Assembly: GCA_964539825.1 (NCBI GenBank)
Contig: CAZIKF010000052.1
Span: 1 to 29,411, forward strand
Source: CAZIKF01 sp964539825
Lineage (GTDB): Bacteria; Muiribacteriota; UBA6191
Length of the DNA: 29,411 bases
Direction: 5' to 3'
The position numbers and the translations under genes were made by a program. Each line of letters opens with the position of its first letter. The first letter of the stretch is position 1. The notes beneath the pieces were generated by a model. That model was not told the DNA's origin, did not search any database, and worked only from the letters and a program-made list of their open reading frames with translations. Positions 24,901 through 29,411 of this stretch are shown piece after piece.

Positions 24901-27900
24901 TGAGCAGCCCCGGTTGGATCCTGAAAATCCTTACTAGTCGTGAAATCAACCACAGGCTCAAATTCCGTCCCGTTCCAATTGTCCCCACGGTTAAAACCAA
25001 ACTCGATTCTACCGGTACTGAGTTCGAAAAAATCTGAACCAGTGTGGAGTTCAATGCCTGCAGCGCTGCCTTTCAGGGCATAAAATTCGGGGAAACTTGA
25101 GAGACCATATGTGAGGGACATCATGGTGAATGCCAGGTCTACATCCGATAGGGAAAGTCCGTAGATATCCTGATCCTTGAGTGATTTAGAGAAATCAGGA
25201 TTGCCATAACCCACAAACGCGTTGGCATTGGTGAGAACGAAATCCACTGCGTCTACTTCCAGGTTAGAAATAGTGGTGTAGTCAGCGGAGACATTGGCAT
25301 CAGACTTAAGTTGGAGTTCGGCCATGGTGGGAGCTAGCTGAATCCCGGTAAACAAGTTCACACCAGTGGCAACGGTGACTCTTTTGTTTCCAATTTTTCT
25401 AAAGTGAAATCCGCCCTCAATATGAAAAAAGCTATCGATAGAAAAGCGTGCTCTTTCTGAGCGAATCCCCAGCGTCGGAACGGCATAATCCAGTTCCATC
25501 GATTCACCGCCGGTATCTATGGTGAGACTTCCTCCGTCCAGCCTTGTAAAGTCAATGGCCGGGCCACCTTCAAACCCTTCTTTCCAATTTCCGCCGTCAT
25601 TGAATTCAATGGTGATTTCATTTGCCTCAAAATCAAAGAGATCAAACCCGACTTCAGTGAAGCTATCTGCGGTTGCCTTCATGGCAAACATGGTAGGAAC
25701 AATATCCAGGGGATCTGAGGTCTTGTTGGAGTCAAACACCGCCATGCCAAGATCAAGGTTATTGATCTGCAGTCCCATGGCATCCGGGTCCGGTGTGTCC
25801 GAGTCGTTGATGACACCGTCATTATTGGAATCCCTGAAGTAGGGGCCGATTCCAACAAAGAATTTCACGTTGTCGGCACCAAGAGTGAAGGCGCGCATGC
25901 TGATATCATCAAGATAAGAGCGCTCTACATTCAAAGCGCTTGTGGCAGCAAGACCAAGTTGTACATCTACGGGTGCCAGGAGGAAAGTTACCTGGGTGTA
26001 TCCCGTGCCGATATCCAGGGTTAAATTTTCGGCATACTCCAGGTTGAAGGTGCCCTGGGCAAACATGAAATCTGAAATCTTAAGCAGAGCATTGCCAAAA
26101 GAAACACCCATTCCAATGGAGCGATTATAATCAAAGACAACCGGGGTCCCTCCCGTATCCACCTCCAACCCATCCGTCAGACTGGACTCGAAATCAATGA
26201 AGGGACGAATATCGGTACCAAAAAAGGCCATACCGGTATTGGCCTTAATCGTCACATCTTTAACTTCTAGTTCCAGAAAATCCAGATCCACATCGGCCGC
26301 GTTGGGAATGTGCGCCTTCATGGCATACATGACCGGGAAAATATTGGTTGGATCCACAGATAGATCCGGAAGGAATGCCCCCATTCCGAAGGAAATATCC
26401 TCATATGAAAGCAGCGGATCGCTTACATCTCCGATAAAAAGATCGATATCATCCCCGGCGAAGGTAAACCCAACCATGGGAAGGTCAGTGACTGTGGAGT
26501 TATCCTCACTCAAATAGCCCTTCTCACGCATGTTTAAAAGCAGAAGCTTTTGAGCCGGATTCATTGTTAATGGGAGGATCGAGGCCAGACCGGTCTTGAT
26601 ATCTAGAGGCCTTGATTCCTCGTATTGAAAACTCAAGATACCTTTTAAGGTTATGACTTTCTCGATGGATATGGAGGCCTTGAGAGTAGCTCCCAGCTTC
26701 TGGGTGTCATAATCAAGACTGATCGTGTTCGTGTCTCCAAGTAGGGAGATCTCGTAGCCCTGGGAAAAACTGGACTTAAAATCCACATTGGGGAAAATCT
26801 TAGAGTCCTTCCAGGGGGCGGCCTTATTTATATGAAAAGTGAATTCCTCTATACTGGCCGTAAAAGGTCCAAACTTGGCCGTGTTCGCGTCAACATCGAT
26901 CACTTTTGCCGCAATAAATACGGGTATGACTCCCTCACCGACATTCTCAATTTCCTTGGGTAAAAAAAGGCTGAGACCAATATCCTTTTTGTCCAGGGAA
27001 ATGCCAAAAGCATCATCATTTGGAGTATCTTCCCGGGTTATCTTGGAGTCATTATTTGAGTCCTGAAAATAGGGTCCGTTACCAACAAAAATCTTGGTAT
27101 CATTCCCACTTATCACTAAATTTTGCGTGGGAAGATTTACCAGATTTTGATAATCCGAAGACAGATAACCACCAGTTTTTAATTGATTAAGATCAGTAGT
27201 AATCGCGGATAAATCGGAATTGGAGGAAAGATCCGTCGGTAAACCCGATTTACCACTGACCTTGACCTCTCCTTTGTACTCGATTTGAAAATCTCCAAAA
27301 GTCTCGAACTTGTAGTCCGAAGATTTGATCAAACCATCCTTGAGCCCCAGCAACATAAGGCGGGTATCTGGCTGAGCAAGAGCGACAGTAGCGCTCGATC
27401 CCGTGATTTCTAATCCTGCATCGTCAGTTCCTGAAGCCGGAAAGCTCTTGAGAAAATCTACACTTCCCATTTCCGTACGATCCTTCCAGGGTGTGGAAAG
27501 ATTCACATCTACAAGAATCTCGGTTCCGTCAAAAGTAATGGGAGCTGCCGAGGTGGACAGGTCGAAATCAGAAGACTTGCCATGCATGGCTGTAAACACC
27601 GGAAGATCATCCAAAGGCGTAAACAAAGGTACGCCCGTGGGGAAACTAAGCATGGGAGTACTCGCTATGGCAGTGAACATGGCAAAGCCAAGATCAATAT
27701 CTCTTATGTCCATTGCGAACTTATCCCTCGGCACTGAATCTGAAATGCTAATCACTGAAGGTGGGGGATCGGTTGGCGAACTCGGAGGAACGGTAGCTGT
27801 TCCATCATTCGTCAATGTGATGCCTTCATAGACTGTCTTCAACGATAGAACTTTTAGATTCGAAATCTGTGACCAGTCATCGGATATGACAGCACCATGA

Positions 27901-29411
27901 TTAGTCGTTAGATCTGTAATCGTAGACTGAAGGGCTGTCGCTTCGGCCTTCTTCAATCCGGTGTTAACTGTGATAAATTCAGTATCAAAATGAATGGCGA
28001 GAGAACCAGTATATTTATATAGATCATGCGCAGACAAATTCGCTGTAGAAGTGATCGTGGATAGATCCCCATCATCGCCAGCCATACTAAGATCAATAGA
28101 GCTTGAATCGCTTGTGTCTACTGTCCTGCTGCTTGAGGAATAGTCTATAACCGTACCGTCAGAATCGGCTTCGTTTATTTCCACTACCCCATCGGTGCCG
28201 GTATAAGACATCCCAGTGGGAAGATTACTAAAAGTAGGGGATGCCGCAGTGACCTTCAGGCTTACCCATTGTCGATCCGAGGTACCTTGCTCATCAGAAA
28301 CAGCAATTCCAAAATCTGAGTTGTCCAGTTTAAAACCGAAAGCATTGGCGGTACCGCCACCGCTGCCAAAAAAGGAGTTTGAACCTTTTGATCCGATAGT
28401 GATCAAATCAACACTGGCAGTTTTGCCATCGGAGAGCGTTACTGTCCCTGAATCTTTTTTGAAGATAAAATCTCCACTTGATGAGAAAAAATCACCATAT
28501 TGGAAGGCTGTATCATTTAACTGAAGCTCTGAACCAGCTTCTAGGACATCCGAATTTAAAAAACTTCCAAACTGGTTTTGCTCCTCTGTGCTCAGATCAA
28601 GTGCAAAATGGTTGTCATCTACTACTTCACGCACCACAAGCTGAGTCTTGGTAGAACTCTGCTCTATATCGAAGTAAAGGTCGGAACTGAATCCATAGCC
28701 TCCTTTGAGCTCATCGAACTTGCCGCTGAAACTTCCGTGGCTAAGAATATCGAATGTGTCTCCAGCATTGGGAGTGAACCCATTGAGAAGCTTGATTTCA
28801 AGAGTCCCATCAAACTGGGCAAGATTGGTTACATTGAGCTGGTCATACCCATCGGAGGCACCCGCTGCCCCCGTGCCGGCGATTTCAATCTCGAGGGTAC
28901 CGCTGGATTCCTGGCTTAAGGAGGTGAAATTCTGCACTCCGGGGGAGTGTCCCGGAGCAAGGGTTCCTTCGTTGATAAGGTCAATATCAAGACTACCGCT
29001 GCCAGCTAATATTTCTCCAGCACTGATAACCAGGGCAGAATCCATTGCTGGAGGATGGGACTCGAGCCCTTCAATGTCGTAGACGATTTTTGCAGCAGTC
29101 TGCGAAAGCTGTATTTCAGCCTGAGTTTCTTGCTGGCTGATATCCCAATGCTCAACCAGTTCAATTGAAGATCTTTGTTCCTCTGCCTTTGCAAGAACCG
29201 TATCTGGCGGCCCAAGTGCCGGGTCAGCCGAGAGAAGGATTCGTTCCTCAAGGCTATCGACCATGAAGACATCGTCTCTTCTGCGTTTTTGTTCTCTGGC
29301 CTGCTCTCTGGCCGCTAAAAACCGCCTGGCCCAGAGAAAGGTTTGTGAATTCTCGATCTGTTCGAATTGCCCATCCATAGCTTCGAAGTCTCTTCCGCTT
29401 TCCAGGGTTCT
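1..29411 (-). CDS. Giant LEPR-XLL-type multi-domain repeat protein (adhesin-like), partial at both ends
   Basis: One minus-strand frame (complement codons starting at positions divisible by three) is open across the entire window, at least 9,803 codons. I read it codon by codon through all domain boundaries and found no stop or frame change; tandem-repeat spacings are also multiples of three. The first in-frame Met is at 29376-29378 (9,792 codons from there to the edge); 11 open codons precede it, so the true start may be there or outside the window. The N-terminus has no hydrophobic Sec signal but carries SLEERILLSADP, a LEPR-XLL variant. Then follow an autotransporter-like module, nine ~200-residue repeats with EF-hand-like loops, a beta-rich acidic region, RTX-like repeats, haemagglutinin-like beta-helix, two unusual non-helix repeat regions and a C-proximal tandem array. 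I found one cysteine only. Family knowledge: LEPR-XLL proteins are very large and surface-associated or secreted. Inference: exported calcium-dependent adhesin or surface filament. Ligand, secretion system and C-terminus are not visible. Confidence 0.96.
3967..5439 (-). other. Degenerate beta-helix rungs leading into the C-proximal tandem array
   Basis: About 490 residues of Thr/Ser/Gly-rich rungs (SSTITVTTLNGNLTVASG, GSGSITLEARDTGTDTDI, GAILLKADGTITN, GGLITLEANGASG). From about 4600 the order resembles the half-units of the next region (TVTSITGT, GGIYVEEADALTI, GNIRYETDG) but lacks the VNRxGT signature, so this looks like a decayed first half-unit. Confidence 0.65.
5440..5645 (-). other. GF-x-x-I-x-[IV]-G module, copy 3
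   Basis: NVLNITATELRTLSDGFSEI continues into IIGHEDDGDN, TVGVFSADQNTFLDKVTI and GGSITIADYSN. It is the closest of the three to the full pattern L-N-I-x-x-x-E-L-x-x-L-x-D-G-F-S-x-I-x-I-G, T-F-x-D, G-G-S-I-x-I. Confidence 0.75.
5745..6327 (-). other. VTF / GDL strand module
   Basis: About 195 residues with a regular series: ETFIYDDLVLTDGASLIIEG, GHVTFDGDVGGSDPLEGI, AVNVTFDGEVTLNGDLLI, VVTFKEALSITGDLTIKG, TQVVFQAGVSVSGDIFLEG and EINFQG. The repeated V-[TV]-F-x-x-x-[LV]-[ST]-[VI]-x-G-D-[LI]-x-[IL] phrase defines rungs of about 22-25 residues. It lies between GF-x-x-I-x-[IV]-G copies 2 and 3. The pairing of these modules is typical of giant haemagglutinin-like proteins. Confidence 0.72.
6328..6468 (-). 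other. GF-x-x-I-x-[IV]-G module, copy 2
   Basis: NSFHLELTELSQLKNGFGQI continues into VIGSDDGAHQIKIGDDGN and TITFQDDLFI. It has the same order as the copy at 19500-19683: L-x-L-x-x-x-E-L, L-K-x-G-F, I-V-I-G-x-D-D, then a T-F-x-D strand. Confidence 0.75.
6469..11469 (-). other. Long Gly/Thr/Ser-rich beta-helix segment
   Basis: About 1,670 residues of 20-25-residue rungs of the type G-x-I-x-[LV]-x-[AS]-x-x-x-[IL]-x-[LV], for example GSDITLTSDEKILAGGEI, GDVTLKAQGSMTQ and GNVSLTATNGMTL. It contains the only cysteine I found (codon 11430-11432, in HICGV). Near 9670-9830 a less regular aromatic stretch (VVDIYKFFNATNLIEYRAG) interrupts the rungs, and near 6750-6850 a short helical patch (TDEQTALRHAIEKG) does so again. 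Fold is inferred as a right-handed parallel beta-helix, as in filamentous haemagglutinin-type exoproteins. Confidence 0.7.
9417..9452 (-). other. EF-hand/dockerin-like loop inside the beta-helix
   Basis: Twelve residues DTNNDGVYTTVN keep Asp 1, Asn 3, Asp 5 and Gly 6 but lack an acidic residue at position 12; an Asp follows two residues later. It lies in a turn between beta-helix rungs. Calcium binding is possible but weakly supported. Confidence 0.4.
11470..13345 (-). other. Trp/Tyr/Asp-rich island flanked by Val/Thr/Gln strand segments
   Basis: About 620 residues unlike the rest of the protein, with around 22 Trp. The N-terminal flank (13345-13120) has evenly spaced V-x-V strands: VTVVVGFQEVSVG, SLITEQVG and TERVKVGEKHIE. 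A single YYN-repeat-like element follows (YYNPNAV, EGVDYQNGSINW). The core (12660-11900) holds three degenerate repeats centred on GGSWVSATS, PNWDWENSSS and PNWGWRDLSSS, with GRYKDDSD or GRYTDDIYG in two of them. The C-terminal flank has YDYSWTSNWHD, QRIQLQYQLVYQ, YRPIYETTTKEVKVV and QQTQTRTIRDF. Aromatic residues set among Asp, Asn and Ser suggest a ligand-contacting or carbohydrate-facing part; this is inference. No named family recognised. Confidence 0.75.
13346..17168 (-). other. Filamentous-haemagglutinin-like beta-helix with recurring GG / G-x-G-V / YG-x-[LV]-x-AGG modules
   Basis: About 1,270 residues of short strands and turns. A module of about 85-110 residues recurs: K-V-x-L-x-G-G, a Ser/Asp/Gly-rich turn, G-[IV]-x-L, a [KR]-T-x-x-[PT]-x-G strand, then I-x-x-[AS]-x-x-D-x-x-[IV]-x-G-x-[LV]-x-A-x-G. 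Instances: KVTLIGGASSDDIGVKL with EDAEIYGLLAAGGEI (near 16170-16350), KVIDVRGGTDPADGSSLF (near 16000), KGINLHTGVNPDGSQKF (near 15350) and GELILQSGKNSNGIGISL (near 14260). Such modules are known from giant surface proteins; parallel beta-helix fold is inferred. Composition is Gly/Thr/Asp/Ile/Val-rich. Confidence 0.7.
17169..17204 (-). other. EF-hand-like calcium loop after the YYN repeats
   Basis: Twelve residues DNENDGVVDEIQ show Asp 1, Glu 3, Asp 5, Gly 6 and Val 8; position 12 is Gln, so the last ligand is missing, although Glu lies two residues earlier. It joins the YYN repeat region to the following beta-helix. A weaker candidate than those in the nine-unit array. Confidence 0.45.
17262..18666 (-). 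repeat. Six ~65-residue repeats with AQK / GY / YYN / DYxNSxxxW signatures
   Basis: Each unit has a short helix around [LS]-x-x-[AE]-Q-K-x-x-[AV], then [GE]-Y-x-x-x-x-G-x-x-[YF]-[YF]-N, a helical Ala/Lys/Arg stretch, and an end of the form G-x-x-x-D-[YF]-x-N-S-x-[IV]-x-W. Clear examples are SLAQKKAVAAHLEYE, LSEAQKNVLARALGYEVYKG and TPEQKTHALEFLKYREWTG, with ends DYSNSEVDW, DYVNSDIFW, DYKNSTVQW and EYNNSDINF. The first unit is extended by an insert (SGSSMGALGYQNYTQ) and the sixth by an extra QKKDLLSLKYLSTDQQ piece. The mixed helix/strand character differs sharply from the beta-helix on both sides. I recognise no named domain. Confidence 0.8.
18667..20327 (-). other. Beta-helix segment between RTX repeats and the YYN repeats
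   Basis: About 550 residues of short strands in filamentous-haemagglutinin style (TLTLSSGVL, GKDILLTADDVDF, GSGKLTILS, GSSITMSAGTGL, ASLSITTDGELRLDGAITA). It holds one GF-x-x-I-x-[IV]-G module (listed separately). A short non-rung stretch near 19370-19450 (AEVRRQNLRDPLGDPDAG) interrupts the pattern. Probably a right-handed beta-helix stalk. Confidence 0.7.
19500..19683 (-). other. GF-x-x-I-x-[IV]-G module, copy 1
   Basis: NALNLSMQDLSALSNGFSLI runs into TVGRDN and then FVGDIEN, TFSAKLEDI and AGTITIAGDV. Order: L-N-L-S, a short helix ending L-S-x-G-F-S, the I-T-V-G-R-D strand, a T-F turn and a G-x-I-x-I strand. The same order recurs at 6328-6468 and 5440-5645. The module is frequent in giant beta-helix proteins, where it probably caps or restarts the helix. 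Confidence 0.7.
20328..20732 (-). other. RTX-like (haemolysin-type) Gly/Asp calcium repeats
   Basis: About 135 residues carry degenerate G-G-x-G-x-D nonapeptides: GGEGNDVFII, GEDGADILQV, GGSGKDILVGG, GDGGNDSFLGGEG, SGGDDTIYI, GRGADKIYI and REGNDLLVL. The preceding 60 residues (SGDTLYLHSG, YHIQKEQDGDGILV, KTYQGVKKIIARGG) are the usual lead-in strand region for such blocks. RTX repeats fold into a parallel beta-roll on calcium binding and are typical of type-I-secreted proteins. Here the block is internal, with thousands of residues after it, so it does not by itself show a C-terminal secretion signal. Confidence 0.85.
20960..22350 (-). other. Amphipathic beta-rich acidic region
   Basis: About 460 residues of alternating hydrophobic and polar residues with regular turns: examples are SLEIASVLELEGSIYLEIS, KFKLSIDG-like strands, and GKVDFDLNLGPLSLDFGFEL. 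Phrases of the kind L-x-[IL]-x-G-x-[FL]-x-[IV] recur every 40 to 60 residues, so this is likely a long beta sheet or solenoid of short repeats. It joins repeat unit 9 without a clear border and leads into RTX-like repeats. I do not recognise a named family for it. Confidence 0.6.
22557..23170 (-). other. Ala-rich helical insertion inside repeat unit 9
   Basis: About 200 residues with a composition unlike the surrounding beta repeats: long Ala/Lys/Glu runs such as SIAMAAAKRTLVP, NELKVSAAAQIAEHQQ and NVSAAAAESAKAALETSAED, predicted to be helical or coiled-coil. A Pro-rich break (GPPPLPGDGK) and a short strand hairpin (GKVVDSNGTVV) divide it into two helical halves. The break falls between the EFEFGLNIAIG strand and the PAIDFTKSG strand, which adjoin in other units, so the helical piece interrupts unit 9 rather than sitting between units. 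Confidence 0.7.
23379..23414 (-). other. EF-hand/dockerin-like calcium loop, repeat unit 9
   Basis: Twelve residues DTNNDGLIGEGD follow ARYWR and precede GGIGFAVEDFDLG in the last unit of the array. The pattern keeps Asp 1, Asn 3, Asp 5, Gly 6, Ile 8 and Asp 12. Confidence 0.75.
24009..24044 (-). other. EF-hand-like calcium loop, repeat unit 8
   Basis: Twelve residues DENKDGILTPDE fit a canonical EF-hand loop with a terminal Glu at position 12. It follows FFGIDGPH in unit 8 and precedes DAVGLLL. This is the best match to a true EF-hand loop in the window. Confidence 0.78.
25797..25832 (-). other. EF-hand/dockerin-like calcium loop, repeat unit 5
   Basis: Twelve residues DSNNDGVINDSD show the full loop pattern: Asp at 1, Asn at 3, Asp at 5, Gly at 6, Ile at 8 and Asp at 12. 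It lies between the GPYF turn and the DAMGL strand of its unit, in the same place as in unit 3. Confidence 0.75.
27027..27062 (-). other. EF-hand/dockerin-like calcium loop, repeat unit 3
   Basis: Twelve residues DSNNDSKITRED match the D-x-N-x-D-x-x-I-x-x-x-D calcium-loop pattern, with Ser instead of the usual Gly at position 6. The loop directly follows the GPYF turn of its repeat unit. Calcium binding is inferred from the pattern. Confidence 0.65.
28632..29033 (-). other. Autotransporter-passenger-like beta module
   Basis: About 134 residues open with GSGSLDIDLINEGTLAPGHS and run through SPG, GTLEIEIAG, YDQLNVT, GTLEIKLLNGF, AGDTFDIL and TKTQLVV. The order (G-T-L-x-P-G-x-S-P-G, then L-x-I-E-I-x-G, then Y-D-x-L-x-V, then G-x-L-x-I-x-L-x-x-G-F, then G-D-x-F-x-I-L) is the familiar pattern at the end of autotransporter-associated beta-strand passengers and of many secreted repeat proteins. 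Here it lies near the N-terminus, which is usual for LEPR-XLL giants but not for classical autotransporters. It probably folds as a short beta-helix or beta-sandwich. Confidence 0.75.
29034..29219 (-). other. Gln/Glu-rich linker after the LEPR-XLL-like motif
   Basis: About 60 residues following the motif are rich in Gln, Glu, Ala and Ser (for example AKAEEQRSS and QQETQAEIQLSQ), with a helix-like pattern and no repeat character. It joins the sorting motif to the first beta module. No function can be assigned. Confidence 0.6.
29220..29378 (-). other. N-terminal segment with LEPR-XLL-like sorting motif
   Basis: Counting from the Met at 29376-29378, residues 1-53 are charged and lack a hydrophobic signal peptide: an RR pair at residues 18-19, an RRR run at 32-34, then SLEERILLSADP at 42-53 (29220-29255). 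The motif matches the LEPR-x-LL-SAD consensus except that Pro is replaced by Glu (LEER). In the family this motif sits near the N-terminus of giant proteins and is thought to act in sorting; that role is not proven. A second in-frame Met (29262-29264) lies just before the motif. A GGAAGAG stretch lies about 11 bases upstream of the 29378 ATG, a weak ribosome-site candidate, so the start stays open. Confidence 0.85.

Larger units (their letters stand above)
22360..28514 (-). repeat. Nine diverged ~200-residue repeats, some with calcium-loop motifs
   Basis: Nine units follow one another at roughly 580-690-base spacing. Shared signatures in order: an F-[VLIF]-G-x-G-P-Y-F-like turn (near 28375, 27090, 26440, 25850, 25210, 24655, 24065 and 23430; unit 2 near 27700 lacks the turn and starts at FAMDIRDIDLGFAMF), then a D-[AI]-x-G-[LIF] strand with DLG or DIG, then [FY]-A-[ML]-K-A, then PWK or NWK followed by [VI]-D-F, then an isgF-x-x-x-G strand. 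Units 1 and 2 are the most diverged. The order within units is constant although pairwise identity looks low, so these are old duplications. The architecture recurs in giant LEPR-XLL proteins; fold and ligand are unknown to me. Confidence 0.8.

Noticed and set aside
29006..29272. Minus-strand open frame of 88 codons in another phase
   Set aside because: It overlaps the LEPR-XLL-like motif and the autotransporter-like module in a shifted frame; the giant frame explains this stretch with recognisable motifs.
1..29411. CRISPR arrays, tRNA or rRNA genes, promoters and terminators
   Set aside because: None was recognised. Short sequence similarities are explained by the codons of repeated Gly/Asp/Thr motifs, and there is no intergenic space.

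Overview
The whole 29.4-kb window is the inside of one protein-coding gene read on the minus strand. The frame stays open from one window edge to the other, giving at least 9,803 codons with no stop, intron-like break or frameshift that I could find. I see no second gene, no RNA gene, no mobile element and no CRISPR array. The protein's N-terminal end lies at the high-coordinate edge and its C-terminus lies beyond position 1. Both flanking regions, and therefore the neighbours, promoter, terminator and any secretion genes, are outside the view.

The N-terminal segment carries SLEERILLSADP, a variant of the LEPR-XLL motif that marks very large surface or secreted proteins in Gram-negative environmental bacteria (reported in groups such as green sulfur bacteria, planctomycetes, verrucomicrobia and several proteobacteria). 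The protein is rich in Gly, Thr, Ser, Asp and Ala, acidic, and almost without cysteine, which fits a secreted adhesin or surface filament. GC is close to half and codon use is mixed, so I cannot name a taxon.

Layout from N to C terminus, that is from high to low coordinates. (1) 29411-29034: charged N-terminus with the LEPR-XLL-like motif and a Gln-rich linker. (2) 29033-28632: a G-x-L-x-P-G-x-S-P-G module like those of autotransporter passengers. (3) 28514-22360: nine diverged repeats of about 200 residues, four with EF-hand-like calcium loops; the ninth is split by a roughly 200-residue Ala-rich helical insertion. (4) 22350-20960: amphipathic beta-rich acidic region. (5) 20732-20328: RTX-like Gly/Asp repeats. 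(6) 20327-18667: beta-helix rungs with a first GF-x-x-I-x-[IV]-G module. (7) 18666-17262: six repeats of about 65 residues with AQK, GY, YYN and DYxNSxxxW signatures. (8) 17261-13346: filamentous-haemagglutinin-like beta-helix. (9) 13345-11470: a Trp/Tyr/Asp-rich island framed by two Val/Thr/Gln strand-rich segments. (10) 11469-3967: more beta-helix, with two further GF-x-x-I-x-[IV]-G modules and a VTF/GDL module. (11) 3966-1: a regular tandem array of about 213-residue half-units paired into 427-430-residue units, continuing past the window edge.

The parts suggest a calcium-dependent, type-I-secretion-like or otherwise exported giant adhesin: an N-terminal sorting motif, calcium-binding sections, and a very long beta-helical stalk broken by distinct non-helix inserts that may be the ligand-contacting parts. 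Secretion route and ligand are inference.
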